Of a DNA stretch of 64,000 nucleotides, positions 30,973 through 39,670 are shown one piece after another (within the stretch, counting starts at the first letter, position 1; the number at the start of each line of letters is the position of its first letter). This stretch comes from CAZXWN01 sp964644695 [NCBI: uncultured bacterium] (lineage in GTDB: Bacteria; UBP4; UBA4092), in contig CAZXWN010000004.1 of the NCBI GenBank assembly GCA_964644695.1, forward strand, positions 74,962 through 138,961, read 5' to 3'. The notes under the pieces are model-generated. The model was not told where the DNA came from and ran no database searches. It worked only from the letters and a program-made list of their open reading frames with translations. Both the position numbers and the translations under genes were made by a program.

Positions 30973-31463
30973 TTAAGCTGCCCAATCTCATCAATAAAAT
31001 CTTCTATTTCCTTCCGATGACGTGCCTCATCAAGCTGGTCTTTGATAACCTTTTCGGCAGCAGCCATAGACAATGTTACAATCTGATTCCGGAGTTCCAT
31101 TCTCGCCTTAGAGACTTCCAACTCGATGCTGGTTTTCGCTTTTTCCAGAATTTCGTGGGCTTCTGTGCGAGCTTTGGTTTGCATTTCAGTAGAGACCCTA
31201 TGTCCTTCACTTATAGCCAGGGCTTCTTTTTCCCGAGCAATCTGGTCGATATGGGCCAGCTTCTCATTCAAATCATCACGAATTTTCTCGACATCCGCTC
31301 GAGCCTTCTCAACTTTGGCAAAGTCGTCCAGAATCTTCTGCTTCCGAGCATCCATCATCGCAAGGAGAGGACCCCAGGCAAATTTCTTTAATAGCCAAAA
31401 TAGAAGGATAAATCCTACTATCTGTGTCAGTAGTTGTTTTATTCCAATATCCAATGCAGTCAA
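30969..31463 (-). CDS. atpF: ATP synthase b subunit
   Basis: 164 aa. One membrane helix (LLTQIVGFILLFWLLKKFAW) then a long charged coiled coil that forms the peripheral stalk. Followed by atpH with a 4-bp overlap. Confidence 0.95.
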   Translation of the reverse strand: MTALDIGIKQLLTQIVGFILLFWLLKKFAWGPLLAMMDARKQKILDDFAKVEKARADVEKIRDDLNEKLAHIDQIAREKEALAISEGHRVSTEMQTKARTEAHEILEKAKTSIELEVSKARMELRNQIVTLSMAAAEKVIKDQLDEARHRKEIEDFIDEIGQLK

Positions 31464-31565
31464 CCTCTCTGTAGTTCCGGTCAGGTTACTCCGGAATGGA
31501 TAAGTATTCAGAAAAGGGGATTTGACCTGTTGCCAAATCCCTGAATCTCAAGACTAATCCAGTGG

Positions 31566-31799
31566 TTATCCGATTTTGCCCATTAAGACAAACACCGTTG
31601 CAAACGCATAAATCGTTAAGGCTTCGATAAGCGCACAACCAATGATCATGGACGTCAGGATTTTACCCTGAATTTCAGGTTGACGGCTCATGGCTTCCAT
31701 TGCGGCAGCGACAGCCCGTCCTAAACCTAAGGCCGAACCAAAGGCAGCGATACCCAGTCCCAGCGGCAGTGCAAATGCTAATGCAGTTCTAAAATCCAT
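31566..31799 (-). CDS. atpE: ATP synthase c subunit
   Basis: 77 aa hairpin that forms the rotor ring. Helix 1 is glycine-rich (PLGLGIAAFGSALGLGRA), the polar loop is SRQPEIQGK, and the ion-binding Glu lies in GCALIEALTIYAF. The Gln and Ser/Thr ligands of known Na+-binding rings are not present at the matching places, so proton coupling is more likely. Confidence 0.96.
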   Translation of the reverse strand: MDFRTALAFALPLGLGIAAFGSALGLGRAVAAAMEAMSRQPEIQGKILTSMIIGCALIEALTIYAFATVFVLMGKIG

Positions 31800-31830
31800 G
31801 TCTATTCCTCCTAAAATGAGTTCCAGTTAT

Positions 31831-32754
31831 TTAAGCGTGTTTTTCTTCCGTCACCCCAGAACTTTCATGTTCGTGAGGCAGCATCAGGAATATATATATT
31901 GTTGATAACAAACTAAAAACCATGGCCTGAATAGTACCCGTCAGAATTCCCAGCAGTAAGAAGGGGAATTGCAATGGAACCCCAATCGGGCTGTGGATAA
32001 AACTGACCATCATAATTCCAATGGTAATAAAAATACCAATCACCAAATCTTCGCCCATGACATTACCAAAGAGTCGTAATCCCAGAGAAATGGGCTTAAT
32101 CAATTCTTCCATAATATGAAGGGGCATCATCAGGGGCACCAACATCCAGGTAATGAGATCGTTAGGTGAACCACACAAATGGTGAAGGTACCCTAAAATA
32201 CCATTTTCTTTTATAGCGGTGAATTGAACATAACAAAACACACAGATACCCAGGGCAAACGTTGTTTCAATCATGCTGGTGGGTGATTTAACAAACGGAA
32301 TCAATCCCGATATATTCATACACCAGATATAGACAAACAAGGTCACAATGAATGGCGTGTACTTTCGGCCCCTGGGGCCACACATTTCACAAACCAGGGA
32401 ATCGACCGCCTCAAGAACCATCTCAAACAGATTTTGTAATCGATTGGGAATGAGTCCTCTGTTACGGCTGGCGATCAAAGCCAACACCAAGATAACACCA
32501 CCCACGATAAAAGCAAAAAACTGCGCCTCAAAATGATGGAGAAATTCAATTACTGCATTATGCGGAAAATACTGATTCAATAAAACAATCAGGTTGGGCG
32601 GTTCCAATTCGGGACTATGAGCCGCCTTTTCTGCCACATGGGCAACAGTATTGATTGCTTCCGATGGATATAAAGGCACCGGAGCCGACGAGGCTCCGAG
32701 GGTTTCTTCGATGATTTTCGTTGTTGCTTGTGCTAGTAAGTGTTCAGAAGGCAT
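31831..32754 (-). CDS. atpB: ATP synthase a subunit
   Basis: 307 aa, about six membrane helices, with an N-terminal extension of about 75 residues. The stator Arg is in KPISLGLRLFGNVMGEDLV, and the last helix has GTIQAMVFSLLSTIYI. A His/Glu-rich tail ends the protein. Followed by atpE after about 30 bp. Confidence 0.96.
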   Translation of the reverse strand: MPSEHLLAQATTKIIEETLGASSAPVPLYPSEAINTVAHVAEKAAHSPELEPPNLIVLLNQYFPHNAVIEFLHHFEAQFFAFIVGGVILVLALIASRNRGLIPNRLQNLFEMVLEAVDSLVCEMCGPRGRKYTPFIVTLFVYIWCMNISGLIPFVKSPTSMIETTFALGICVFCYVQFTAIKENGILGYLHHLCGSPNDLITWMLVPLMMPLHIMEELIKPISLGLRLFGNVMGEDLVIGIFITIGIMMVSFIHSPIGVPLQFPFLLLGILTGTIQAMVFSLLSTIYIFLMLPHEHESSGVTEEKHA

Positions 32755-32774
32755 ATATATATTCTACTTAAGGT

Positions 32775-33191
32775 TTACTCTTTTATGTCAGTAATCTCTT
32801 GTTTTCCTGTTACAACTGGGACCAACATCCGTCCCATAACTTTCAAGATGATGACGGCAAAAGGAACATGAAATCCAACCATCAGACTTAATATCGGAAA
32901 TTGTCCGGACATCATCAGCCACGCACCCGTACCATACAGAAGGGGAAACTTGATCAATACCCCTAATAATAACTGACGGATTGGCTTCCGGGGTGTAACC
33001 AAACCACCCACCAGTAACCACTTGATTAACCACAAATTGGCAATGTTCCATAACGAACCCACCAATATGCCGTTGGCCCAGTCTATCCGGGAATAAACAC
33101 TCATAAAAACATATACCAGCGCCGTGATGACTCCCGACCATATCAAGACATGGTTAAACCACTCAATATCAAATCCTTTGCTGATTTTCAT
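32775..33191 (-). CDS. AtpI-like membrane protein at the head of the atp operon
   Basis: About 138 aa with four hydrophobic segments (LIWSGVITALVYVFMSVYS, GILVGSLWNIANLWLIKWLL, LLLGVLIKFPLLYGTGAWLM, ILSLMVGFHVPFAVIILKVMG). Its place directly before atpB and its topology match the subunit-I family (AtpI), which helps c-ring assembly; sequence likeness is only general. I prefer the ATG at 33191; an upstream TTG at 33230 is possible. No strong Shine-Dalgarno is seen. Confidence 0.75.
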   Translation of the reverse strand: MKISKGFDIEWFNHVLIWSGVITALVYVFMSVYSRIDWANGILVGSLWNIANLWLIKWLLVGGLVTPRKPIRQLLLGVLIKFPLLYGTGAWLMMSGQFPILSLMVGFHVPFAVIILKVMGRMLVPVVTGKQEITDIKE

Positions 33192-33623
33192 GGAATTATA
33201 ACCTGTTCTGTGGGTTTTCGCACTCAACAACCTGCTTTATTTAATTTTATCATTAATTACATTTTAGGAATATAGTTTCCATGAAGGAATTGCATTCCTA
33301 ATTAACAGTAATCGGATATGAATATAAAACAATCCGGGCACGAATCCTGTTCCCGGAATTATGTTTATGGTATTGACAATATCATATTTAGAACTAGCAT
33401 GCCAAACCTTGCAAAATAGGGATATTTTACTAGAAAATAATAAGTCCCTACCACGATAAATTATCTCCAGGGATACTTCAAAGACCAGCGCCCCAAATGT
33501 TGGGATGTATTTACACTTTTGGGTCCAAAATGGAAACGAAAGGAGATTATTTTATGTTTTAGATAAGAGGCCATCAGACCAAACAATCAAAAACAAACTA
33601 ACGGAAAGGGTAAGGTATTTATT
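33192..33623. promoter_or_regulatory. Divergent region between the atp operon and glutamine synthetase
   Basis: About 430 bp without a gene. A promoter for the glutamine synthetase is plausible: -35 TTGACA (33373-33378), 16 bp, -10 TAGCAT (33395-33400), giving a leader of about 215 nt. The leader holds CCCAA-ATG-TTGGG (33492-33504), the palindrome TTTTGGGTCCAAAA (33517-33530), and an AAAGGAG-led two-codon frame ATG TTT TAG (about 33554). Upstream, AGGAATTGCATTCCT (about 33284-33298) is an inverted repeat that could be an operator. Confidence 0.5.
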
Positions 33624-35561
33624 ATGTCTGGTGAACTAAATTCAGTCACAGAAAGTAAACTTGTCTATTATGTCCCGCCAAGTCAGCACAGTGCGGATGC
33701 AGTGGAGAAACTATTACGGGATCATCCCGAGATAAAATTTGTCTCTCTGGTTGGAGTGGACCTGGGAGGAAACGATACTGACGAAAAAATCCCCATCCCC
33801 TGCTTTCTAAAGAATATCCGGCAGATGTTGTCCCAGGGAGTCCAAACCGACGGCTCCAGCGTTATTCTTCCAGAAATAGCAACCCTCAATAATGCCCGCG
33901 TCGATTTAATTCCCGATATGGATGTCAACTGGTTTGTGGATTATAACGATTCCTTCGTGGATGATGCCACAGGTTTACCGGTCGGCACTTTAAGGATTCC
34001 GGCATTTCTCGTTCATAACGATACTCACCGCGTAGATTCACGCTCCGTCTTAAAAAATGCGACAGATTATTTCAAGAAAGAACTTCTTGAATTATTAAAA
34101 CAACACCCGAGAATTCTCAGCCAGTTCAGCATTGAATCTGTGGATGAGATTGCGGATATCACTTTAACCGCCGCGACCGAACTGGAATTCTGGGTCAAAA
34201 CACCTGATTATGAAGCCGATGTTGAACAGCTCACAACTTCACAGGTCCTGCAGGAACAGTATTGGAAACGAACGATTGGACCGGTCCGCAGTGCGCTTGA
34301 AAAAACCCTTCTGGTTCTGGATGAATACGGACTGGGTGTCGAGATGGGCCACAAGGAAGTCGGTGGCGTTAAAGCCAAACTGGCTCAAGGCGGCAATTTC
34401 GACCACATCATGGAGCAATTGGAAATCGACTGGACTTACAGTAATGCTCTTCAGACAGCGGACAACGAATCTCTGGTCAGAAACCTGGTAAAAGATACCT
34501 TTATCCGATACGGGCTTGAAGTTACTTTCATGGCAAAACCGATTGAAGGGATTGCCGGTAACGGAGAACACACCCATCTGGGGATGTCTGTAAAATTAAA
34601 AGATGGCCGCAAGATCAACCTCTTTTCTCCACCGGATATGAAATCTGATTTTATGAGTCCCATCGGTTGGGGTGCTTTAATGGGACTGTTAAAAAATTAC
34701 GAAGTTGTAAATCCTTTTGTCTCTGCCACCAATGATGCATTAAATCGACTGAAACCCGGGTTTGAAGCCCCGGTTTGTATTGTCGCCTCTGTCGGACATC
34801 AGGTAGAGGTCCCGTCCCGTAACAGAACCGTTCTGGCGGGTCTGGTCCGCGATATGACCAATCCATTATCCACTCGCTTTGAATTGCGGGCACCAAATCC
34901 GACAAGTAATACCTACATGGTTCTTTCCAGTGTCATTATGGCGATGATGGATGGAATAAAGGCCGCAGTTGCTTCCGGGAAATCGGCCAAAGAACTGGAA
35001 ACAGAATTTTCCAAACCTGCGGGTGAAGATAAATTTTATCTGGAGACCAATCGGGCCTATCGAAGTGAAGAAGATGTGTTTGAACATTTCTCCAGTGAAC
35101 AACGGGATTCCCTGTTTGGGATTCCTCCCGCCACAGTCTGGGAGAATCTCTCCAATCTAATGAATCACCCTTCGAAGCTTCAGGCACTTCATCAGGGAAG
35201 TGTTTTCAGTGATGCCATCATACGGTCCTACTCACAGGCCATTTTGAGTTTGTGGGCAACTGAATTGAAGACTCGAATTATTCCCGACAATATGGATTTT
35301 GTCCGAAGCTGTCACCGGATGAAACAATCGGATAATGTAGCGGACCTGGATGTGGTGACCTGGGAAAAAATCAACAACCTCCGCAACTATCTGATGAAAG
35401 ACCGCCTCAATCATAAATCCTTATTTACCCGTATTAGGGAAAGTATTGATAAACGGGATTATGCCACTGTTTCCCGCCTGCAAGTGGAAATGAGTGAGCG
35501 GGTATCCGAGTTAGCCTATATCTATGCAGAATATAAAAAGAATCTTTTTGAACTCGATTAA
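33624..35561 (+). CDS. Glutamine synthetase, long form (~645 aa)
   Basis: 645 aa, longer than type I (about 450-470) and shorter than typical type III (about 700-730). N-terminal beta-Grasp region with VGVDLGGNDTDEKIPIP and QTDGSSV. Active-site motifs: TELEFW, VEMGHKEVGG, GNGEHTHLGMS, then NRTVLAGLVRD and TRFELRAPNPTSNTYM (ammonia and metal site). The C-terminal third (about 470-645) is helical, with an extension seen in clostridial and PVC-type enzymes. It makes glutamine from glutamate, NH3 and ATP in the cytoplasm. Monocistronic, with a terminator after it. Confidence 0.9.
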   Translation: MSGELNSVTESKLVYYVPPSQHSADAVEKLLRDHPEIKFVSLVGVDLGGNDTDEKIPIPCFLKNIRQMLSQGVQTDGSSVILPEIATLNNARVDLIPDMDVNWFVDYNDSFVDDATGLPVGTLRIPAFLVHNDTHRVDSRSVLKNATDYFKKELLELLKQHPRILSQFSIESVDEIADITLTAATELEFWVKTPDYEADVEQLTTSQVLQEQYWKRTIGPVRSALEKTLLVLDEYGLGVEMGHKEVGGVKAKLAQGGNFDHIMEQLEIDWTYSNALQTADNESLVRNLVKDTFIRYGLEVTFMAKPIEGIAGNGEHTHLGMSVKLKDGRKINLFSPPDMKSDFMSPIGWGALMGLLKNYEVVNPFVSATNDALNRLKPGFEAPVCIVASVGHQVEVPSRNRTVLAGLVRDMTNPLSTRFELRAPNPTSNTYMVLSSVIMAMMDGIKAAVASGKSAKELETEFSKPAGEDKFYLETNRAYRSEEDVFEHFSSEQRDSLFGIPPATVWENLSNLMNHPSKLQALHQGSVFSDAIIRSYSQAILSLWATELKTRIIPDNMDFVRSCHRMKQSDNVADLDVVTWEKINNLRNYLMKDRLNHKSLFTRIRESIDKRDYATVSRLQVEMSERVSELAYIYAEYKKNLFELD

Positions 35562-35576
35562 TCAGTAAAAATTAAT

Positions 35577-35611
35577 AAAGCCGGTCGAAACCATTCGGCC
35601 GGCTTTTTCTT
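35577..35611 (+). terminator. Terminator of the glutamine synthetase gene
   Basis: AAAGCCGG pairs with CCGGCTTT, extended by CGAA/TTCG, followed by TTTTTCTT. Confidence 0.92.
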
Positions 35612-35626
35612 ATCTCTAAAACTCAA

Positions 35627-35905
35627 TTACTCATCATTTCGATAATCGTTGTAATCCCAACTCCATCCGATTTCTTGCCGGTCCTGGTGAGAACTATTGC
35701 CCTGCACCTTTTCATCACCAAATCGATAGGATACCCGGGGTTCACAAAGATATTTCTTTAACGGTGAAGTCCGGCCACATTTCATACACAAATACCGGGC
35801 AGGATATACCCGTTTCATGTATTCCCCAGGATAACGATTCATTTGTCCTTCCTCAACCCATTTACATAAGGTCAATTCAGGGTTAAGTTTTCGTGCTTTT
35901 TTCAT
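35627..35905 (-). CDS. Small Cys-rich protein, paralog of the one at 36299
   Basis: 92 aa. Pattern TLCKWVEEGQ, YPGEYMKRVYPARYLCMKCGR, then KKYLCEP; the shared part with 36299..36532 is C-x(n)-(F/Y)P-x-(D/E)Y-x(5)-P/A-RY-x-C-x-KCGR-x(6)-LCEP. The Cys spacing (CxxC plus two more) suggests a small zinc-binding knuckle. The tail is polar (SSHQDRQEIGWSWDYNDYRNDE). Function unknown. It is the last of three minus-strand genes around the AtpZ-like gene. Confidence 0.7.
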   Translation of the reverse strand: MKKARKLNPELTLCKWVEEGQMNRYPGEYMKRVYPARYLCMKCGRTSPLKKYLCEPRVSYRFGDEKVQGNSSHQDRQEIGWSWDYNDYRNDE

Positions 35906-35940
35906 AAATTTTGTCTGCTCTTTCGAGTATTAAAAGGTCA

Positions 35941-35956
35941 TGTGATATACATCACC
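35941..35956. promoter_or_regulatory. CRP/FNR-type palindrome
   Basis: TGTGATATACATCACC: TGTGA, six bases, TCAC(C). It is one base off the TGTGA-N6-TCACA consensus and lies about 36-51 bp before the start of the Cys-rich gene at 35905. Confidence 0.4.
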
Positions 35957-36034
35957 CTCTACTTGATAAAATACCTGATTTCAGTGATGAAGGCAACTTC
36001 AGGAGACCCATGGAGGGAAACTGGCAGGGGGTAT

Positions 36035-36268
36035 TCAGGAGTTTTTTGATATTTCCTTGATTAGCCGCCAGACCTGACGGGCAGACGCAACAATCCCTAA
36101 AATAACAAGCGCCACAGTCAACCAGGGATCGGTTCCAAATCTTTTATCCAGCCAGCGACCCAGAAAAGCGCCCACAAGAGGACCCGCCGCCATCAGTCCC
36201 GGTATTGTGAGTCCTATTCCCAACTGTCGGGTCAGTCTTAATTTCTCTTTTTCAGATTCCCTGCGCAT
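36035..36268 (-). CDS. AtpZ-like F1Fo-associated membrane protein
   Basis: About 77 aa with two membrane segments: LGIGLTIPGLMAAGPLVGAFLGRWLDKRFGTDPWLTVALVILGIVAS. The glycine-rich first helix, GRWLDKRFGTDPWL linker and second helix are the AtpZ/'ATPase gene 1' signature; the AtpZI complex has been proposed to transport Mg2+ or Ca2+ or assist c-ring assembly. It normally precedes atpI and atpB; here it is about 2.9 kb away, beyond the glutamine synthetase. An alternative GTG start lies at 36292. Confidence 0.82.
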   Translation of the reverse strand: MRRESEKEKLRLTRQLGIGLTIPGLMAAGPLVGAFLGRWLDKRFGTDPWLTVALVILGIVASARQVWRLIKEISKNS

Positions 36269-36298
36269 GTATCCATTTTGACATAAATACACCTCAGG

Positions 36299-36532
36299 TT
36301 ATATCTGACCGGGTAATTCTATGATGTTCTCATCTTCCTTGTTATCCAGGATTTTCTGGATATTCTTAGGTTCACAGAGATTCTTTTTATTGTGGGCTAC
36401 CCGACCACACTTTTTACAGACATATCGAGGGGATAACACCAGTTTCAGGTAGTCTTCGGGAAAATCCTTCACTGCATCACGCTTGGCTAAACAACAAAGC
36501 GCTTCATCGTCATCAAACTTCTTCTTACTCAT
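36299..36532 (-). CDS. Small Cys-rich protein, paralog of the one at 35627
   Basis: 77 aa from MSKKKFDDDEAL, a start supported by AAGGA 8 nt upstream and by alignment with the paralog. Pattern ALCCLAKRD, FPEDYLKLVLSPRYVCKKCGRVAHNKKNLCEP. The frame stays open upstream to 36622 and would add a membrane-helix-like segment (WNIYFGGIGTLFILACVATISTYI), but that start has no ribosome site and lies next to a repeat. Ends 6-30 bp before the AtpZ-like gene, so they are likely co-transcribed. Confidence 0.72.
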   Translation of the reverse strand: MSKKKFDDDEALCCLAKRDAVKDFPEDYLKLVLSPRYVCKKCGRVAHNKKNLCEPKNIQKILDNKEDENIIELPGQI

Positions 36533-36633
36533 CAAAGGAGTCCTTTTTATGTAAGTTGATATAGTAGCAACACAAGCCAGGATAAAAAGGGTTCCGATTC
36601 CCCCAAAATAAATATTCCACATTCGAACCAGAA

Positions 36634-36680
36634 ACGAAGAGGGTACGGACCTGCTCCGAGCAGCTCCGTGGATGATTCGT
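36634..36680. repeat. 47-bp palindromic dispersed repeat, copy C
   Basis: ACGAAGAGGGTACGGA ... TCCGTGGATGATTCGT; the core CTGCTCCGAGCAG is itself a palindrome. It lies between the Cys-rich gene and the end of the GH20 cluster. Confidence 0.85.
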
Positions 36681-36701
36681 TATCTGATTGAATCTTCACA
36701 C

Positions 36702-36737
36702 AACAAAAAGAGGGTCCAACCGGACCCTCTTTTTGTT
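36702..36737. terminator. Terminator of the GH20 cluster (bidirectional)
   Basis: A 16-bp perfect stem AACAAAAAGAGGGTCC / GGACCCTCTTTTTGTT with an AACC loop. Confidence 0.95.
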
Positions 36738-36753
36738 AATAACGCATGATTCT

Positions 36754-39540
36754 TTAAGGATTTACGCCTGTTATGGCGAACAACATCGGGGAAGCTTCCG
36801 TTGGAGAAGATTCCACATCAATGGTAGATATCACTTTCCCCGGATAAGGATTGACCCATTTACAGGCATTTATCCACCAGGGGATGTTCCCCTCACAGAC
36901 CCCATAAGCCGCCACATTTCCCGAACAATAAGTATCCATATCCAGCCAGCCATAAATAGTCTGACCATACTTCAGTTCAATCGTGGCACTGGTTCCATCC
37001 GCATAGTTCACCCTGTACACTCCCACCTTACGGTTGACGGGTACAGAGAAAAGACAGGTATGAAGAAAATTCAATTCCGAGGCTTTCCGATTTACTTTTA
37101 TTCCCTTTACCATGGCAGGGAAATTACGGGTCAGTCCTGAACCCTTCAACAACAACCCCTTACCCGATAACTGATAATACCGGTCATCCAATAAGTGAAC
37201 TGCATTACCGGAAGGTAATCCCGACAAATCAATTCCTTTTCCATAACCCAGGAATCCCGATTGTCCATCATCCGTCAGAGAAATATTCACCGGAAGATTG
37301 ACGGTAAATCCAGATTTGCTGGGAGTCTTCCATTGCGGTTCATCATACCAGACTTCCCGAAGAACTTTGGCTGGATAATAGGGCAGCACATAACCCGGTT
37401 CACTTTTCTTATTTCCAGCATTTTTCACAGAGGCCCGATTATTAGGATTCCACCCTAAATCAGATTGAACGACATATCCCATCACCTGTTTCAGTTCTTT
37501 CTCCATGATTTTGTCGAACCCTGTCCATCCGGCCCAGGTGGTGTACATCATCCCTTCAACACCCCGGTCAGCACAATACTTGGTAAAGTAATTCATGTTG
37601 TCCAATCGATACCACGAACACCCAATGACATCCAACCCATTCCCTCGATAAAGGTCAATTGTGGGATAGTCTTTCCATTCTTTATAATTCCAGTCTGCAA
37701 TCACAATATCTTTCGGCAGATACTTGATATAGGACTGGAAGGAAGGTTTCTGGAGAATATCACCCCACATCACCATTCTGATTCCACGGGCTTTCAAGAA
37801 GTTATAAAATTGAATTGCTTCGGCAAAATACAGCTTCTCATTTCCAATGGCCTTACAGGTTTCGTGGGTCGGGAAGGGTTGGAAATAATCGTGTTCATCC
37901 ATCCCTACATGGAAATATTTCAAATCACCAAACAACTCAATACATTCATCCAGGATGGGATATAAAACCTCCCGGGATTCTGGATTTAATGGACAATAAA
38001 TCTTCGGATTATCGGAGTTTTCGGCAATATCCACATTCTGTCCATTGTTGAATAAACACCCATGTCCCAGGGTTTGAACTTCCGGCATCACTTCCATGTG
38101 ATATCGTTTTGCCAGTTCAATGAGAGGTTTGATATCTTCCGGTTTCACAGAAAAAGGAGACTTCAAATTCGGTGCTGTTTTCCAGGCAATCCCCTTCTCC
38201 ACTTCAATCAAAAGGTTATTGACCTTATACCGGGCAAATATCCGTTTCAGCATCTTGGCATGTACGACGGGAGAGGTTGTATCCACCAGGAAATGAATCC
38301 CACGATAGGCAAAGAAGGGCTTATCCCACACCTGAACCGCAGGTGCAGTGAGAGTTCCTTTTTCCGCTTTTCTCAATAATTGTTTGAAAGATTGAACACC
38401 GTACAAACTGCCCCGCTGGTCAGAACCGGCAATCAAGACGACATTCGGCATCACCTTTAGAATATAACCTTCAGGACCCGGTTCCGTCGGTGATACTGTC
38501 AGATTGTTTTCTTCCAATAACCGGGCAACGACACCATTGTTCTCAGGCTCACCAATGACGATACAATTTTTCACACTTTTCACATCAGCTTCCTGGAGCA
38601 CCTGAAGCGTAAATCCGGCAAGTCGCTGTATTTCCTCATTCAAATCTTCAGAAACGATATTGTCTGCCTTGTCCGAGTTTGCAAGAACAATTTGGGTTTG
38701 TTTATTCAGGACAAAAGTCCCCGCCTGCCATTCACACTTCACAGGTTCAGGAATAATCTGTATGGGGCTGGATTTATAGGCCTGAGCGGCGGCCAGATTT
38801 TGGGTCGCTCTGGCACCCAGAATAACAGGGAGTGGATGAACATCTTTTTTGTAGGTAATGAACTTTCCATCAAAATCTATCCCGGTTAATTTCCCCAGAT
38901 ACACGGGGTCTAAAAAAGAACCGGCCGTTTTGGAAAACGAAGAGAGTTCTTTGGAAGGTGTGGCGTTCCGGGTCACATTGACCCTCCACCACTTTTCGTT
39001 AGACATGGGTTTGGCTAATTCAGATAAGGGAATGGACACTTCCGCCGTCCATTTATCCTTATATTTCTGCGTCTTGATGACCCAATTCACGACGACTCCG
39101 GTGTTAGCCTGACAATCCGAATATCGAATCCCGTTAATATTCCCAACGAAATGATATAAGTTATCAACCGTAGCTACTTCTGCCGGAGATATAAATATCT
39201 CAATACAGTCATCATTGTAGGCTGCCATATTATCAATCGTTGCATTGGCAACAGTTTTCTCTATCCTAGATTCATAACAGGTAATCCCCAAATAGATATT
39301 TTGATGATCATAAAGAATCCGGAATTCCGTCTTCTCCTTAGTCGCGGCACCGGAGGTGTAATTCCCCAAAGTATAGACTGGAGCCTTACTCCAGTCAGTC
39401 TCATCTAAAGCGCCATTGATTTTCAGCGGAGATGTTGCCGATGCGGCCTTGGCTTCATACAAGACAGGTTCAGATGTCAGACCCCATCCCACCAGCATAA
39501 TTCCGATAATGATTGTTCCTAATTGTCTCATCCACTTCAT
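36754..39540 (-). CDS. Secreted CBM9-like / GH20 protein, paralog 1
   Basis: 928 aa. ATG at 39540 has AAAAGGAG 10 nt upstream and begins a signal peptide (QLGTIIIGIMLVGWG). Domains: CBM9-like beta domain (about 35-230), GH20 N-terminal domain (about 260-400, with GPEGYILKV and GSDQRGSLYGVQS), GH20 barrel (about 405-700) with FHVGMDEHD giving catalytic Asp548-Glu549 and WGDIL (about 592), and a C-terminal beta domain (about 730-925; NRKASELNFLHTC, VGVYRVNYADGT, WVNPYPGKVIS). Predicted exo-beta-N-acetylhexosaminidase acting outside the cytoplasm. The canonical HxGGDE here is HxGMDE. Last of four tandem paralogs. Confidence 0.85.
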   Translation of the reverse strand: MKWMRQLGTIIIGIMLVGWGLTSEPVLYEAKAASATSPLKINGALDETDWSKAPVYTLGNYTSGAATKEKTEFRILYDHQNIYLGITCYESRIEKTVANATIDNMAAYNDDCIEIFISPAEVATVDNLYHFVGNINGIRYSDCQANTGVVVNWVIKTQKYKDKWTAEVSIPLSELAKPMSNEKWWRVNVTRNATPSKELSSFSKTAGSFLDPVYLGKLTGIDFDGKFITYKKDVHPLPVILGARATQNLAAAQAYKSSPIQIIPEPVKCEWQAGTFVLNKQTQIVLANSDKADNIVSEDLNEEIQRLAGFTLQVLQEADVKSVKNCIVIGEPENNGVVARLLEENNLTVSPTEPGPEGYILKVMPNVVLIAGSDQRGSLYGVQSFKQLLRKAEKGTLTAPAVQVWDKPFFAYRGIHFLVDTTSPVVHAKMLKRIFARYKVNNLLIEVEKGIAWKTAPNLKSPFSVKPEDIKPLIELAKRYHMEVMPEVQTLGHGCLFNNGQNVDIAENSDNPKIYCPLNPESREVLYPILDECIELFGDLKYFHVGMDEHDYFQPFPTHETCKAIGNEKLYFAEAIQFYNFLKARGIRMVMWGDILQKPSFQSYIKYLPKDIVIADWNYKEWKDYPTIDLYRGNGLDVIGCSWYRLDNMNYFTKYCADRGVEGMMYTTWAGWTGFDKIMEKELKQVMGYVVQSDLGWNPNNRASVKNAGNKKSEPGYVLPYYPAKVLREVWYDEPQWKTPSKSGFTVNLPVNISLTDDGQSGFLGYGKGIDLSGLPSGNAVHLLDDRYYQLSGKGLLLKGSGLTRNFPAMVKGIKVNRKASELNFLHTCLFSVPVNRKVGVYRVNYADGTSATIELKYGQTIYGWLDMDTYCSGNVAAYGVCEGNIPWWINACKWVNPYPGKVISTIDVESSPTEASPMLFAITGVNP

Positions 39541-39618
39541 ACCCAAGCTACTCCTTTTCAGTCGCACTGATCAAGCGCTTATTATTGTACCTTGTGACAC
39601 CGGGAACAGGATATAGAA

Positions 39619-39650
39619 AAAGCCCCGGAATTGTAAAATTCCGAGGCTTT
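39619..39650 (-). terminator. Terminator of GH20 paralog 2
   Basis: AAAGCC-C-CGGAATT pairs with AATTCCG-A-GGCTTT around GTAA, followed by TTTTTCT on the minus strand. It shows that paralogs 1 and 2 can be separate transcripts. Confidence 0.88.
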
Positions 39651-39670
39651 CATGTTTTTAAGTTAACAGC

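Noticed and set aside
31566-31799. Sodium-coupled ATP synthase c ring
   Set aside because: The Gln and the Ser/Thr next to the Glu that mark Na+ rings are missing by eye alignment.
33336-33351. Sigma54 promoter for glutamine synthetase (GGGCACGAATCCTGT)
   Set aside because: The -24 GG and following bases fit but the essential -12 GC is GT, and the site lies 270 bp from the gene in a small hairpin; the TTGACA-16-TAGCAT promoter is closer.
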